The notes: generated from the letters alone by a model not told the origin. A DNA stretch of 64,000 nt from Lactobacillus sp. ESL0677 (GCF_029392875.1 NZ_CP113946.1:1488001-1552000), one strand, 5' to 3'; positions 11,673 through 21,556 are shown, counted from the stretch's first letter. Made by a program: numbers and translations.

Positions 11673-12721
11673 TAATTAAGCATACTATTTGCGTACGGCA
11701 ATTCCAATGACGGATCAGCATTGAGTGTCATATCAGCAAACTTGCCTTCGTTATAAAGATTATAAGCAGCTGCACCAATCATCGCCGCATTATCGCCGCA
11801 CAACTTCAGGTCAGGCAAAATCACTTTAGGCCGCATACTCTCTGGCAAGGCCGCAATCTCTTGACTCATGCGATCACGTAACCCGTGATTGGCTGCAACC
11901 CCACCACCCATAATAAAGGTCTTTGGTTGATACTCTTTAATTGCCCTAATAGTTTTGTGCGCTAATACATCAACAACAGCGGCTTGGAAGCTGGCTGCTA
12001 GATCATACTTGTTCAATTCCTGGTGAATTTGGTCAGCATGGTGACAAGTATTAATAAAAGCACTCTTCAGACCAGAAAATGAAAAGTCATAATCGGCATC
12101 TTCCATCATTGCCCGTGGGAAGTTAAACGTGTCCTGACCCTGATGTGCCCAGTCATCAATGGTTTTGCCAGCCGGATATTGCACGCCGAGAACCCGACCA
12201 ATCTTGTCATAGGCTTCTCCCGCAGCATCATCACGAGTATCACCCACAATTTCAAAATGAGTTGGATCCTTCAATAAAACAATTTCGGTATGACCACCAG
12301 AAACTTGCAAGGCAAGAGCAGGATATTCAATTTCATCCGTTAATTGAGCTGCCATAATATGACCCATGATATGATCAACACCGATTAAGGGAATTCCCGT
12401 CGCCATCGATGCTGCCTTAGCCGCACTAACACCGATTAAGAGTGCGCCAACAAGTCCGGGACCATAAGTTACAGCAATGGCATCAATATCATTCCAAGTT
12501 GCATTCGCCTGCGCCAATGCCTCTTTGGTAATTTGGCTAATCACCTCAATATGATGGCGACTGGCAACCTCGGGAACTACCCCACCGAAACGTTGATGAC
12601 TCTTAATTTGCGTTGCCACAATCAAACTCTCAATTTTACGACCATTTTTAATAACTGCTGTCGAAGTTTCATCACAGGAACTCTCATAAGCTAAAATTCG
12701 AATATCTTTTTGTTTGCTCAA
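11672..12721 (-). CDS. tsaD: tRNA N6-adenosine threonylcarbamoyltransferase TsaD
   Basis: Cytoplasmic enzyme that transfers threonylcarbamoyl to A37 of ANN-decoding tRNAs, acting with TsaB. The 349 residues contain the metal-binding His pair in H-H-I-E-V-I and H-I-M-G-H-I, the Y-G-P-G-L-V-G-A-L segment and G-G-V-A-A-N near residue 275. The start is TTG, preceded by AAAGGG about 8 nt upstream, and overlaps the rimI stop. Third gene of tsaB-rimI-tsaD. Confidence 0.97.
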   Translation of the reverse strand: MSKQKDIRILAYESSCDETSTAVIKNGRKIESLIVATQIKSHQRFGGVVPEVASRHHIEVISQITKEALAQANATWNDIDAIAVTYGPGLVGALLIGVSAAKAASMATGIPLIGVDHIMGHIMAAQLTDEIEYPALALQVSGGHTEIVLLKDPTHFEIVGDTRDDAAGEAYDKIGRVLGVQYPAGKTIDDWAHQGQDTFNFPRAMMEDADYDFSFSGLKSAFINTCHHADQIHQELNKYDLAASFQAAVVDVLAHKTIRAIKEYQPKTFIMGGGVAANHGLRDRMSQEIAALPESMRPKVILPDLKLCGDNAAMIGAAAYNLYNEGKFADMTLNADPSLELPYANSMLN

Positions 12722-13293
12722 AACTTAATCCCTTTCTTATCTTGCTTTTGTGTTAATTTCAGCACCATATTTAAGCCATCTGTCTGCGTTTCTTGATAAT
12801 AATTTGGTCGTACAAAAGTTGTACTGAAGCCTAACTGGCGGTACAGCTTTTGCGCTACCAAGTTATCTATCCGAACTTCGAGGCTGACATATTCACAGCC
12901 CCACTTTTGCACTAAATCAATCATTATCCGCATTAAATGTGTTCCCAATCCTTGACCCTGCCAATTAGGCGCAACCGTCAAGTTAGTTATGTGCCCTTCA
13001 AGCTTATTAATGCGCACACCGCAATAGGCAATCAAGGTTGAAGACTGATAAACAACTAAATATAACAAGTTAGGCTTGGCTAGCTCTGATTGAAACACCT
13101 CGGCGTTCCACGGCGTTTCTCCATCATAAGCCTGAGTTTCAAGCAGCAACATATTGGAAATATCATCAGGCTTTGCTCGCATAACTTGAACAGTCTGACC
13201 AGCAACGACAAACACAAATGGCTGAAATTCTATCTTAAGTGGCTGTTTTTTAAAATGAGAAAAATAATTATGCTGCTTAAACTTCTTCCACAT
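12718..13293 (-). CDS. rimI: Ribosomal protein S18-alanine N-acetyltransferase RimI
   Basis: GNAT acetyltransferase. The acetyl-CoA loop reads [16 protein letters not shown], followed by V-S-L-E-V-R-x-D-N-x-x-A and Y-R-Q-L-G-F, the RimI signature. It sits between tsaB and tsaD and overlaps both. The start is uncertain: ATG at 13293 or TTG at 13311, neither with a strong ribosome-binding site. About 40 residues precede the GNAT core, which is longer than a minimal RimI. Confidence 0.9.
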   Translation of the reverse strand: MWKKFKQHNYFSHFKKQPLKIEFQPFVFVVAGQTVQVMRAKPDDISNMLLLETQAYDGETPWNAEVFQSELAKPNLLYLVVYQSSTLIAYCGVRINKLEGHITNLTVAPNWQGQGLGTHLMRIMIDLVQKWGCEYVSLEVRIDNLVAQKLYRQLGFSTTFVRPNYYQETQTDGLNMVLKLTQKQDKKGIKF

Positions 13294-14017
13294 AATTACT
13301 GTCTGGCTCAAACGGCTTGCCCGTCTTCTTATGCCAATCGACCTCTGCCTGCGTCCGCCGTAAATAATTTGGCAGTAATTGGTCGGGATCTGTTGGTGTT
13401 GCTGCTAGTGCTAATTTACCAATCAAGCCAGCGTGAATGACATTTTGGTCATCAGTACCATAACTAAAAGGGACACCCAGTGCCTTAATTAATTCTTCTT
13501 GCTTAGTAAAGCCAGACCCAACAAAAATAATTTTATTAAGCGGCTTAACAGCCAAATATTCCTTAACTGCTTCGAGTAAAGCTGAAATATGATAGTGACC
13601 GTCAGCCAGCACATTAACGGGTTGACCGTCTTCATTAACATACCCACCAGCAAAGTAGTTATCATTGCGGGCATCAATTCCAGCCACAATCAACGTATCT
13701 TCATCAATACAGCTGGCAGCCAAAGCTTGCAAGGTTGAAATGCCAACAACTTCCTTATTTAAAATGCTAGCAAACATCTTAACCGTGGTAATGCCAATCC
13801 GCAATCCCGTATAAGAACCCGGCCCAATCGCAACAGCAAAGCGATCAATATCTTTTAATTGCAAGTTATTTTCTTGCAAAATTTCATTAATTAACGGATC
13901 AAGATGCTCACTATGATTACGCTCATCCTGCTCACTTTTTTCAATAATAACTGATTGGCCGTCATTTAAGGCTACACTCAAGTGATTGGTAGCTGTTGAT
14001 ACACTTAAAATTTTCAT
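13277..14017 (-). CDS. tsaB: tRNA threonylcarbamoyladenosine biosynthesis protein TsaB
   Basis: A 246-residue inactive TsaD-like partner that builds the t6A synthase complex. It begins M-K-I-L-S-V-S-T-A-T and has the conserved I-G-P-G-S-Y-T-G-L-R-I-G motif near residue 66. First gene of tsaB-rimI-tsaD-(tetR). AAAGGGAAAAG lies upstream at a somewhat long spacing. Confidence 0.96.
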   Translation of the reverse strand: MKILSVSTATNHLSVALNDGQSVIIEKSEQDERNHSEHLDPLINEILQENNLQLKDIDRFAVAIGPGSYTGLRIGITTVKMFASILNKEVVGISTLQALAASCIDEDTLIVAGIDARNDNYFAGGYVNEDGQPVNVLADGHYHISALLEAVKEYLAVKPLNKIIFVGSGFTKQEELIKALGVPFSYGTDDQNVIHAGLIGKLALAATPTDPDQLLPNYLRRTQAEVDWHKKTGKPFEPDSNYVEEV

Positions 14018-14046
14018 TTCAAATTACTTTTCCCTTTTTAAAAAAT

Positions 14047-14565
14047 CTACCTTTTTATTTTAACACGAGAAAGGGCCTGCAAAACAAAGTAGGTAACAAA
14101 CATTTGCACCCAAGGAGTAATTAATTCTTTAGGCAGCCGCTGAACCAGGGCCGCGTTAAAGTTTAAGCCGTACAAAATATGCACCCACAGAGTATTTAGG
14201 CCAAGATTAACAATGATCGTAACTAGCAAAGTTGCCAAGATAATCCGCCAAATTTTAACTGGTCGATGATAAAAAAACAGTCCGTAAATTAGTGGCCCGA
14301 CCATTGCGCTGATTGTAAAACCAATGAAAAAGCCACCTTGATTACCAAAAATTGCAGAAGAAGCCAAATCACTAATTGCGCCGCCAACACTTCCCCATAT
14401 GGGGCCAAAAATAAAGCCAAGCATCACGCTGCCGATAAAATCTAGACTGACATGAACAACTGCCGTACCAATACTAAAGCGATGCAAAATTATTTTGATT
14501 GCAATTACGACTCCAAGCAAGATTAAGTCACGCAGTTCTAGTTTCAGAGCTTTCTTTGAAATCAT
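14047..14565 (-). CDS. folT: ECF transporter S component, folate-type (FolT)
   Basis: Membrane substrate-capture subunit of an energy-coupling-factor importer; 172 residues with about six membrane segments. The sequence L-H-R-F-S-I-G followed by G-P-I-W-G-S-V-G-G-A-I-S-D-L matches the folate S-component family. The shared ATPases and EcfT are not in the window. The ATG at 14565 has GGGGAAG upstream; a GTG at 14574 is the alternative. The gene begins 20 bp after the terminator of the acyl-ACP thioesterase gene. No tetrahydrofolate riboswitch is visible. Confidence 0.85.
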   Translation of the reverse strand: MISKKALKLELRDLILLGVVIAIKIILHRFSIGTAVVHVSLDFIGSVMLGFIFGPIWGSVGGAISDLASSAIFGNQGGFFIGFTISAMVGPLIYGLFFYHRPVKIWRIILATLLVTIIVNLGLNTLWVHILYGLNFNAALVQRLPKELITPWVQMFVTYFVLQALSRVKIKR

Positions 14566-14584
14566 AGCCAACACTTCCCCTCAT

Positions 14585-14611
14585 TAAAAAAGCATGACGA
14601 CCAGTCATGCT
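14585..14611 (-). terminator. Hairpin and U-tract between the thioesterase gene and folT
   Basis: On the minus strand AGCATGAC and GTCATGCT pair around a 5-nt loop and are followed by six T. It would stop transcripts from the upstream thioesterase operon. Confidence 0.8.
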
Positions 14612-14622
14612 CAATTAATTAT

Positions 14623-14651
14623 ATTATATTTTGCGCCAAGTTAGTTCACAA
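14623..14651 (-). promoter_or_regulatory. Candidate promoter for folT upstream of the terminator hairpin
   Basis: On the minus strand TTGTGA (14646-14651) and TATAAT (14623-14628) are 17 bp apart, inside the last codons of the thioesterase gene. Transcription from here would copy the hairpin at 14591-14611 before reaching folT. Confidence 0.4.
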
Positions 14652-15361
14652 ACGGCTCTAGACTTGTTTTCATCATCCTCAATCACGTGATAGGACTTAA
14701 TGTCTTGGCCATCATCCTCAACCTTAACCAAGGCAAATACTTCCTGACCGTAAGTTACTTCTTGATTAAACTTGATGTCAACACTCTGAATGAGGTGCTG
14801 TTGTAAAAAGTCCCGATCCAAAGTATCAATGAACCAGCTAAAGTAATGACCATTGGTCATGTGATGATTGGTATCTAAGTCATCATAGCGAACACGGTAC
14901 TGCCGCTTAGTTTGATATTCCGGTTGTGGCCGCAAGCGCGGAAAGTGAGGCAGCTTTTTCAATAACGGAATACCTAAATCAGCCATCATTTGTTCATCCG
15001 TTGACACCATCTTGCGCTTTTTCAAGTCAAACAAAACCCATTCACTCTTGACCGTAATGAGCACATTGCCTTGTTCATCAGCAAAATTAAAGTCCCGATA
15101 CTCCAAAAAACGATTATAGCCAATGGCATCAGTAGTCACCGTAATCTTATCATTCGGTTGCGGCAAAGACTGAACATCAATATGATATTGCGTGACAACC
15201 CAGCCTAAGCCACGTTCAGTCAAAGAATTAGTGCTTGCCTCACCACCACTTAATTGGTGTTCGGAAACACTCATCATCAAGTCAACCATTGCTGGCAGCT
15301 TTAAATGTTTATTTTCATCACATTCATAAAATTCAATTCGTTTTTGTTCACTATATTTCAT
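14624..15361 (-). CDS. Acyl-ACP thioesterase
   Basis: A 245-residue double hot-dog enzyme that releases fatty acids from acyl carrier protein. The N-terminal domain starts with the ligand-facing segment R-I-E-F-Y-E-C-D, and the second repeat carries Y-D-D-L-D-T-N-H-H-M-T-N, containing the catalytic Asp/Asn/His set. Its ATG overlaps the rsmI stop (TAATG), so it is coupled to that operon. Confidence 0.9.
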   Translation of the reverse strand: MKYSEQKRIEFYECDENKHLKLPAMVDLMMSVSEHQLSGGEASTNSLTERGLGWVVTQYHIDVQSLPQPNDKITVTTDAIGYNRFLEYRDFNFADEQGNVLITVKSEWVLFDLKKRKMVSTDEQMMADLGIPLLKKLPHFPRLRPQPEYQTKRQYRVRYDDLDTNHHMTNGHYFSWFIDTLDRDFLQQHLIQSVDIKFNQEVTYGQEVFALVKVEDDGQDIKSYHVIEDDENKSRAVCELTWRKI

Positions 15362-16224
15362 TAATTGCCTCTGTTTTGGTGATATTGATCGTAAAGTTCG
15401 TTTTTCGAAACATTGTTTAGCTGCGCCACCTTTTTAATGGCGAATTTTTTGCTTTCACCCTGCGCCACTTGCTCATCGACCAGCTTAATTAATTCCGGCC
15501 ATGTTAGTTTTTTAGTTTCAGCTGTACTTGGTGATACCAGCATGACGAATTCGCCCCGTGGTGCATTTTCAGCAAAATAATCATTCAGTTCGGCAACCGT
15601 CCCCCGAACAAACTCCTCGTGAATTTTAGTTAATTCACGGGCTGCCACAATCTGCCTGTCAGGTGCAAACACCGTCGCCATGTTTTTCAACGTCTTAACC
15701 AACCGATGTGGTGCTTCATAAAAAATTGAAGTCGCATGGGCTGCAGCCATTTTTTCAAAATATGGTTTTTGTTCTCCAGCCTTGCGCGGCAAAAAGCCAT
15801 AATATGTAAATGGTTGTGCATCAAAACCAGACGCAATCAGAGCTGTTGTAAATGCTGACGGTCCTGGCAATGGGACAACTGGAATATTATTTTTGATACA
15901 TTCTTGAACCAAAATATAGCCAGGATCAGAAATGACGGGCATCCCCGCATCACTGATTTCCGCAATTACCGCTCCCTCTTGCATTAATTGAACTAATTCA
16001 GGCGCGCGCTGTTTGGAATTATATTTATGAAAGGACAGCATGTGATTGTGCACACCAATCTTTTCCAGTAAAATACCGCTAGTTCTCGTATCTTCTGCCG
16101 CAATATAGTCCGCATCTGTTAATACTTTTTTAGCCCGAATCGTAATATCTTCCAGGTTACCAATCGGTGTTGGTACCAAGTAAAGCTTACCTTTATCATC
16201 TGCATAACTACTTTGCCGCTGCAT
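15361..16224 (-). CDS. rsmI: 16S rRNA 2'-O-ribose (C1402) methyltransferase RsmI
   Basis: A 287-residue tetrapyrrole-methylase-fold enzyme modifying the decoding centre. Markers are L-V-P-T-P-I-G-N-L-E-D-I-T near residue 16, A-A-E-D-T-R-T-S-G near 43, I-S-D-A-G-M-P-V-I-S-D-P-G near 92, and P-L-P-G-P-S-A. AAAGGA precedes the ATG. It follows yabA by 12 bp. Confidence 0.97.
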   Translation of the reverse strand: MQRQSSYADDKGKLYLVPTPIGNLEDITIRAKKVLTDADYIAAEDTRTSGILLEKIGVHNHMLSFHKYNSKQRAPELVQLMQEGAVIAEISDAGMPVISDPGYILVQECIKNNIPVVPLPGPSAFTTALIASGFDAQPFTYYGFLPRKAGEQKPYFEKMAAAHATSIFYEAPHRLVKTLKNMATVFAPDRQIVAARELTKIHEEFVRGTVAELNDYFAENAPRGEFVMLVSPSTAETKKLTWPELIKLVDEQVAQGESKKFAIKKVAQLNNVSKNELYDQYHQNRGN

Positions 16225-16236
16225 TATATCCGTCCT

Positions 16237-16587
16237 TTAACGTACTTTCTTTTTCTTCTTTTCACCGAAATTATCAAGAATGTCTAAACAAAACATGCAG
16301 TCAGAACTCGGATCACGATGTGAGCCATAATACATGTTGCAAATATGATAACCCGAGTTATAAATCTGCCGTAAAGATTCCAAGCCGCTCTGCGTCTTAA
16401 CGGTGCCATTATGAGCATTCGCGTTTGTCATTTTGTCCATTTTTTCGCGTAAAAGTTGATTTTCAACCTTTAACTCGGTATTTTCCTTGAGTGTATCTAA
16501 AATATCATTTTCCAGGCTTTCGATTGTCTTGGTCATATTCATCATCGAATCGTGAAGCTGTTGTAACTTTGAATAAGAATCCACCAT
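16237..16587 (-). CDS. yabA: Replication initiation control protein YabA
   Basis: Binds DnaA and the DnaN clamp and restrains initiation. The 116 residues form an N-terminal coiled coil (about 5-60) and a C-terminal zinc module seen as G-Y-H-I-C-N-x-x-Y-G-S-H-R and C-M-F-C-L. I chose the ATG at 16587 because GGTAGGTGG is well placed; a GTG at 16608 is less likely. It overlaps nothing and follows holB by 8 bp. Confidence 0.95.
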   Translation of the reverse strand: MVDSYSKLQQLHDSMMNMTKTIESLENDILDTLKENTELKVENQLLREKMDKMTNANAHNGTVKTQSGLESLRQIYNSGYHICNMYYGSHRDPSSDCMFCLDILDNFGEKKKKKVR

Positions 16588-16595
16588 CAAACCAC

Positions 16596-17462
16596 CTACC
16601 GTTTCCACTGCAAAGCCAGATAATCCAATAAGTTACGGAAATTAACATTACTATAACGCATTTTGTCAATTTTTAATAAATTTTTGAGCATTTTAGCTCC
16701 TGCCTGCTGATCTTTACTATTCAACTCTGCCTGCGCCATCTGCTTCAGCATTAACCAGACATAATCCTGACCGATTTTACTTTTAGCCATATCTGCCAAT
16801 TGGTGCGCGCTAACGATTGATAAAAGATCGTATTCCAGCATTTCCTGATAAAAATATTTAATCGCTTGATCAAGTTTACGCGTGTCGCCAAGCTCAATAA
16901 TTTGGTCATTGGTAAACCCATTCTGAACTAAAAATGCGGTTTTACCATCAGCTTGATCGTCAGACACAAAATTAATAATCTGGGTTCTGGAACGCACTGT
17001 TGGTAAAATTTGGTCCACATTATTGGTAATCAAAATTGTCACAACGGGAGCAATTGGTTCTTCCAAAAGATTAAGCAGCGCGTTGGCCGCTGGCAGTGTT
17101 AATTTTTGTGCTTCATTAATAATGAAAAAGCGGCAACTACTCTGAACTGGGCTTTTAGCCAGTTCTTCCTTTAATGGCCGAATCTGGTCAATACCTAAGC
17201 TCTGCTTGCCGGCGGTTGTTACCAGCAAGACATCCGGATGGTTACCCGAAATAATCTGCTGGCAATTTTGGCAAGTACCATCAGGCCGGTTTTCACTTTC
17301 GCCAGTACAATTAAACAAACAGGCAAGCCAATATGCCGTATTTACAGCCTCATCTTCATCACGGTCAACAAACAAATAGCTATGAGCCAACTGTTTCTGC
17401 TCAAAGGCACGTCTTAAAAAGGCTGCCTCTTTAGCACCCTTCTGGGTAAGATCAGTAGCCAT
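16596..17462 (-). CDS. holB: DNA polymerase III subunit delta'
   Basis: Clamp-loader subunit of 288 residues. It shows the AAA+ layout without a functional Walker A, Cys residues C-x-x-C (T-C-Q-N-C near 65), the I-D-Q-I-R-P-L segment, L-L-N-L-L-E-E-P, and the sensor motif T-V-R-S-R-T-Q. Its ATG overlaps the darA stop (TAATG). Confidence 0.94.
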   Translation of the reverse strand: MATDLTQKGAKEAAFLRRAFEQKQLAHSYLFVDRDEDEAVNTAYWLACLFNCTGESENRPDGTCQNCQQIISGNHPDVLLVTTAGKQSLGIDQIRPLKEELAKSPVQSSCRFFIINEAQKLTLPAANALLNLLEEPIAPVVTILITNNVDQILPTVRSRTQIINFVSDDQADGKTAFLVQNGFTNDQIIELGDTRKLDQAIKYFYQEMLEYDLLSIVSAHQLADMAKSKIGQDYVWLMLKQMAQAELNSKDQQAGAKMLKNLLKIDKMRYSNVNFRNLLDYLALQWKR

Positions 17463-17785
17463 TAAAATTGTTTAAACGCTTCTACTGGTAAAACAAAACA
17501 GGTTGCGCCGCCAACAGTAATCTTAATTGGCTGGCTGTTCATGTCAAAGCCGGTCACTACCATATTGGAGTTCATATATTCCTCGCGCGCCTTGGATTCC
17601 TCTTTAATAATCTGCAAAACTTCTTTTACATGGTCATCATCAATCCCAATAAGGAACGTTGTATTTCCTTGGCTTAAAAAGCCACCAGTTGTGGCTAATT
17701 TAGTCGCACGAATATTTTCTTTAACAAAAGTGTGCTGCAGTCGATTAGCATCTTCTTTTTGCACAATTGCGATTATTAACTTCAT
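17462..17785 (-). CDS. darA: PII-like cyclic-di-AMP receptor (DarA/PstA, YaaQ)
   Basis: A 107-residue PII-like protein of the YaaQ/DUF970 family that binds cyclic di-AMP in related Firmicutes. Seen are the N-terminal I-I-A-I-V-Q strand, the T-T-G-G-F-L ligand loop near residue 33 and G-G-A-T-C-F-V-L near the C-terminus. ATG at 17785 has AAAGGA 8 nt upstream. Standard position between tmk and holB. Confidence 0.93.
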   Translation of the reverse strand: MKLIIAIVQKEDANRLQHTFVKENIRATKLATTGGFLSQGNTTFLIGIDDDHVKEVLQIIKEESKAREEYMNSNMVVTGFDMNSQPIKITVGGATCFVLPVEAFKQF

Positions 17786-17790
17786 CAAAA

Positions 17791-18438
17791 TCAGTCCTTT
17801 AGCAATTCTTTTGGTAAACGGTTTGCAATAATTTTAACACAATCTGATACTACTTGACTAAGAGGTCTATCAGCATTCACAACCGCAATTCGGTCGGAAT
17901 ACTGCTGATTGACCTGCTGATAACCCTGATAAACTTTTTGGTGAAAAGTTAATTTTTCTTGTTCCAAGCGGTCTTCTTGTCCGCCGTGATCTTTGGCAAT
18001 CCGTGCTAAGCCTACCTCAGGCTGCACATCTAAGAAAATCGTTAAATCAGGTTCAATACCGCTCGTTGCAAAATCATTAATTGACTTAACAGCTTCAACT
18101 CCCAAATCTCGCCCAACACCTTGATAAGCTAACGAACTATCAACAAAACGATCAGAAAAGACAACCTCTCCCCTTTTTAATGCGGGGATAATCGTTTCTG
18201 CCATATGTTGACTTCGCGAAGCTGCGTAAAGTAAGGCTTCAGTCTTAGCACTCATCGCGGTATTGGCCGGATCCAAAATAAATTGGCGAATTTGTTCCGC
18301 TATTTTCGATCCACCGGGTTCACGAGTCACAAGATATTGTGGCGCTAATTTAGGAGCGATTTGACTAACAACTTGCTCTAAAACGGTACTTTTGCCGGAC
18401 CCATCTGGCCCCTCAAAACTAATAAAAAAACTTTTCAT
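17791..18438 (-). CDS. tmk: Thymidylate kinase
   Basis: Phosphorylates dTMP to dTDP. The 215 residues contain P-loop [15 protein letters not shown], the [12 protein letters not shown] motif and a lid region near E-D-R-L-E. ATG at 18438 has GGAG 6 nt upstream; the longer start at 18450 is less likely. It lies 70 bp after the yaaL terminator. Confidence 0.97.
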   Translation of the reverse strand: MKSFFISFEGPDGSGKSTVLEQVVSQIAPKLAPQYLVTREPGGSKIAEQIRQFILDPANTAMSAKTEALLYAASRSQHMAETIIPALKRGEVVFSDRFVDSSLAYQGVGRDLGVEAVKSINDFATSGIEPDLTIFLDVQPEVGLARIAKDHGGQEDRLEQEKLTFHQKVYQGYQQVNQQYSDRIAVVNADRPLSQVVSDCVKIIANRLPKELLKD

Positions 18439-18508
18439 AAAACTCTCCATGCCTCTATTTTACAGAAGTTCTTTCTATATTAACACCCCAACGTACTTTT
18501 AATTTTCA

Positions 18509-18538
18509 CAAAAATAAAAAAGCCTACGCTAGTAGACT
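18509..18538 (-). terminator. Terminator after yaaL
   Basis: On the minus strand AGTCTAC pairs with GTAGGCT (one G-T pair) around TAGC, followed by six T and an AT-rich run. Confidence 0.8.
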
Positions 18539-18540
18539 TT

Positions 18541-18771
18541 TTATTCAGAAATGGCATTCGTGTAACCACTAAATCTTGTATGCCTGTGGCGTGCCTCATT
18601 ATACAAAAAGGAATACTTAGCCTGTAAAATTTTGTTAGCAATAATATTGTCGTCCGACATATCAAGCGTTGTCGAATCCAAGCTTTTCTGCACAGCCATT
18701 TCATCCTGCAACTTTTCAATCACGCCAATTAACTTATCGTCGCCCATTTGTTTAACTTTAGTTCGTGCCAT
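18541..18771 (-). CDS. yaaL: YaaL family protein (DUF2508)
   Basis: A 76-residue cytoplasmic protein of unknown function. It is recognised by its place between recR and tmk and by the segment A-K-Y-x-F-L-Y-N-E-A-R near residue 52. Starts immediately at the recR stop and ends at a terminator, closing the dnaX-ybaB-recR-yaaL operon. Confidence 0.85.
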   Translation of the reverse strand: MARTKVKQMGDDKLIGVIEKLQDEMAVQKSLDSTTLDMSDDNIIANKILQAKYSFLYNEARHRHTRFSGYTNAISE

Positions 18772-19370
18772 TAGATTGATGTTCTCCCTTGGACTGCTCG
18801 TTTTAAGGTAATTGAATTGGCATACTCAATGTCGCTACCGACTGCCAATCCAGCTGCCAGCCGTGTTACCTTAATTCCCGCTGGTTTAATCAACTTGCTG
18901 ATATACATCGCCGTTGACTCACCTTCTGGAGTTGAGTTTAATGCTAAAATCACTTCTTTAACACTATCCTGCTTTTGCAAGCGGACAATTAGCGACTTAA
19001 TATTGACTTCTTCTGGGCCAATCCCATCCATTGGCGACAAGACACCATGTAGCACGTGGTAAAGGCCATTATATTCACCCATTTCCTCAAAAGCCATCAC
19101 ATCTTTAGGCTGCTCAACAACCATAATTGTTGACTGGTCGCGCTCGGAATTAGCACAGATTGAGCATGGATCTTGCTCAGTAATATTGCCGCAGATTGAA
19201 CAACGCCGTAATTTTTCTTTAACATCTTTCAAAGCTGCACCAAAATCATAAACATCATCATCCGGCATGTCTAAAGTATAAAAAGCCAACCGAGTCGCTG
19301 TTTTTTCACCAATACCCGGTAATTTCATATATGAATCAATCAAATGCGCAATCGGTGTTGGATATTGCAA
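18771..19370 (-). CDS. recR: Recombination mediator protein RecR
   Basis: A 199-residue DNA-repair protein acting with RecF/RecO. Visible are the helix-hairpin-helix L-P-G-I-G-E-K-T-A, the C4 zinc finger (C-x-x-C near 57 and C-x-x-C near 69) and a Toprim domain ([21 protein letters not shown]). The only sensible start is TTG at 19370, directly abutting the ybaB stop. Confidence 0.96.
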   Translation of the reverse strand: MQYPTPIAHLIDSYMKLPGIGEKTATRLAFYTLDMPDDDVYDFGAALKDVKEKLRRCSICGNITEQDPCSICANSERDQSTIMVVEQPKDVMAFEEMGEYNGLYHVLHGVLSPMDGIGPEEVNIKSLIVRLQKQDSVKEVILALNSTPEGESTAMYISKLIKPAGIKVTRLAAGLAVGSDIEYANSITLKRAVQGRTSI

Positions 19371-19709
19371 TTAAATCATGCCCTTCGTGTACTTACCTAA
19401 ACTAGCTTGGGTGGCTTGGTCAATTGCTGACAAGCCCTTATTAACAGCATCAATGACTAAATCCTGCAACATATCTGGATCATCAGGATCAATCGCTTCT
19501 TTGTTAATTGTAATTTCTTTTAATTTGCGATCGCCGCTAAAAGTTGCAACAACCAAGTCATCAGCAGACTTACCAACAAATTCTTGAGCAGTAATTGTTT
19601 GTTGTTCCTGCATCATCTGCTCTTGCATCTTCTTAGCTTGCTTCATCATTTGCTGCATATTCATTCCACCCATGCCGCCCATTGCGCCAAAGTTAGGTCT
19701 CTTACTCAT
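19371..19709 (-). CDS. Nucleoid-associated protein YbaB/EbfC
   Basis: A 112-residue DNA-binding protein. Its Met/Gln-rich N-terminus ([12 protein letters not shown]) precedes the conserved core [19 protein letters not shown] precedes the ATG. Located between dnaX and recR as usual. Confidence 0.95.
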   Translation of the reverse strand: MSKRPNFGAMGGMGGMNMQQMMKQAKKMQEQMMQEQQTITAQEFVGKSADDLVVATFSGDRKLKEITINKEAIDPDDPDMLQDLVIDAVNKGLSAIDQATQASLGKYTKGMI

Positions 19710-19724
19710 CTTATTCTCCTTAAT

Positions 19725-21542
19725 TTAATCTTTAATATTAACTGCATCGCCAAACAAGTCTTTGGCTTTCTGAACAACTTCATCATTTGCGGTTTCAATA
19801 GACTCACCAGCTGGTTCGTGGCTCGCGCCTTCTTTTTTCTTAGCCAGCAGCTCTTTACCATGCGTTTGTAAAAAGTCCTTGCGTACCTTGAGCCAATCCT
19901 CATCTGGTACCAAGACAATCTCATAGTCATGCTTGGTGAACTTTGCAATCTCACTAGTTAACTTGGTCAAAAAGTCATCATCCGCGCTCGCATTTTCAAA
20001 CCACAAAGTGTACTTGCACTTCATCACCACTTGGTCGGGACTGGCTGCAACTGGCTGCAAAACATCAAGCAAAGCACGCTGAGAGACTGACAAGACTGAT
20101 TGTAAGTCCGGCCAAACATCTTTCAGCGCAATTAAATCATGCTTAGTGGCATTTTCTAGCACATGATACACTTGCTTACGATTTTGCTCATTAGCACGTT
20201 TGGTATTTCGCACGCGTGGCTTCTTCTTAGGCTTTTCAACTATCGAATTAGCCTGTGATGTTTTCTTAACGGGCGCTGATGCTGAGTCAATATGGTAAAC
20301 CTGATCACGACTATTGCTGCGCGGCTGACTAGATAATTTAGAAAATTTTTCGGTTAAATCGACCACTTGCTTTTTTAAAGCAGTAATTTCAGCTTGTAAA
20401 TCGCCATTCTTACCAGTAGTTAAAGCAGCTGGACTTGAAGCAGCAGCCGGTAAAGCAGCACCTGACTGTTGCTCGTTAGTACTTGCAACCAGGAACACTT
20501 CCAGCGGAATCTGCTGCTGATTAGTATAACGCAAATCATTTAGTGCATCATTAGCCGCCGCAATCAGTTGAAAATAACGCTGCGCAGGAATGGTCGCAAT
20601 CTGTTGCACAAAATCAGCACTTAAAAAGTTACTCTTGTTCTGCCCGTCAGCCTTGACTACTAGCAAGGCATTAGTCGCCATATCAATCAGTTCGTCCAAA
20701 ATGTTTTTGGAAGTGGCACCATTTTGCAATTCTGCTTGAGCTAAGGTCAGCGCCTTAGCCGCGTCTTTTTCTAATAATGCTAGCAAAATTTCTTCGATTT
20801 TTTCTTTAGCAGCAAAACCGGTAATTTGCAGTGCATCATCGTAATTAACCGTATCTTTTTCATAGCTAAGTAGTTGGTCCAAAATGCTCAACGCATCCCG
20901 CATCCCGCCGTCAGCGACCTGCGCAATGACAGCTAATGCCTTGTCCTCATACTTAATCTGCTCTTGGTCCAAAATATACTTCATCCGCTGCTCAAGATCA
21001 GCTTGAGCAATTCGCTTAAAATTATAGCGTTGCGTCCGCGAAATAATTGTGGCTGGTACCTTCTGCAATTCGGTTGTCGCTAAAATGAAGACAACATGCT
21101 CCGGCGGTTCCTCCAAGGTCTTAAGCAAAGCATTAAACGCTCCCATCGACAACATATGAACCTCGTCGATAATGTAGACCTTGTACTTGCCTTGAGTTGG
21201 TGCATATTTAACCTTATCGCGAATTTCACGAATCTCATCGACACCGTTATTCGAAGCGGCATCAATCTCCATAATGTCGGGCATTGCACCCTTATCGGCA
21301 GCTAAACAATTAGCACATTCATTGCAGGGCTCGCCGTCTTGCAGATTAGTACAATTCAGAGCTTTGGCAAAAATTTTGGCACACGAAGTTTTACCAGTTC
21401 CCCGGGGACCGGCAAACAAAAAAGCGTGCGAAATCGTACCGCGCTTAATCGCATTTTTCAAAGTATTCGTAATATCTTCTTGGCCAACAACACTATCAAA
21501 AGTGCGTGGCCGCCATTTGCGGTATAACGCTTGATAAGCCAT
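19725..21542 (-). CDS. dnaX: DNA polymerase III subunits gamma/tau
   Basis: Clamp-loader ATPase of about 605 residues. Walker A is G-P-R-G-T-G-K-T-S near residue 47, the zinc module is C-N-E-C-x-x-C near 75, Walker B is I-I-D-E-V-H-M-L, and the sensor is T-I-I-S-R-T-Q. The C-terminal third is the tau extension after a low-complexity linker. I use M3 (M-A-Y-Q-A-L-Y-R-K-W-R-P) because AGAGAAAG is better spaced; 21548 is possible. No obvious programmed-frameshift slippery run was seen. Confidence 0.96.
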   Translation of the reverse strand: MAYQALYRKWRPRTFDSVVGQEDITNTLKNAIKRGTISHAFLFAGPRGTGKTSCAKIFAKALNCTNLQDGEPCNECANCLAADKGAMPDIMEIDAASNNGVDEIREIRDKVKYAPTQGKYKVYIIDEVHMLSMGAFNALLKTLEEPPEHVVFILATTELQKVPATIISRTQRYNFKRIAQADLEQRMKYILDQEQIKYEDKALAVIAQVADGGMRDALSILDQLLSYEKDTVNYDDALQITGFAAKEKIEEILLALLEKDAAKALTLAQAELQNGATSKNILDELIDMATNALLVVKADGQNKSNFLSADFVQQIATIPAQRYFQLIAAANDALNDLRYTNQQQIPLEVFLVASTNEQQSGAALPAAASSPAALTTGKNGDLQAEITALKKQVVDLTEKFSKLSSQPRSNSRDQVYHIDSASAPVKKTSQANSIVEKPKKKPRVRNTKRANEQNRKQVYHVLENATKHDLIALKDVWPDLQSVLSVSQRALLDVLQPVAASPDQVVMKCKYTLWFENASADDDFLTKLTSEIAKFTKHDYEIVLVPDEDWLKVRKDFLQTHGKELLAKKKEGASHEPAGESIETANDEVVQKAKDLFGDAVNIKD

Positions 21543-21556
21543 GTTCATCTTTCTCT

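Noticed and set aside
14566-14623. Tetrahydrofolate riboswitch before folT
   Set aside because: The space holds only a simple terminator; there is no room for the conserved junctions.
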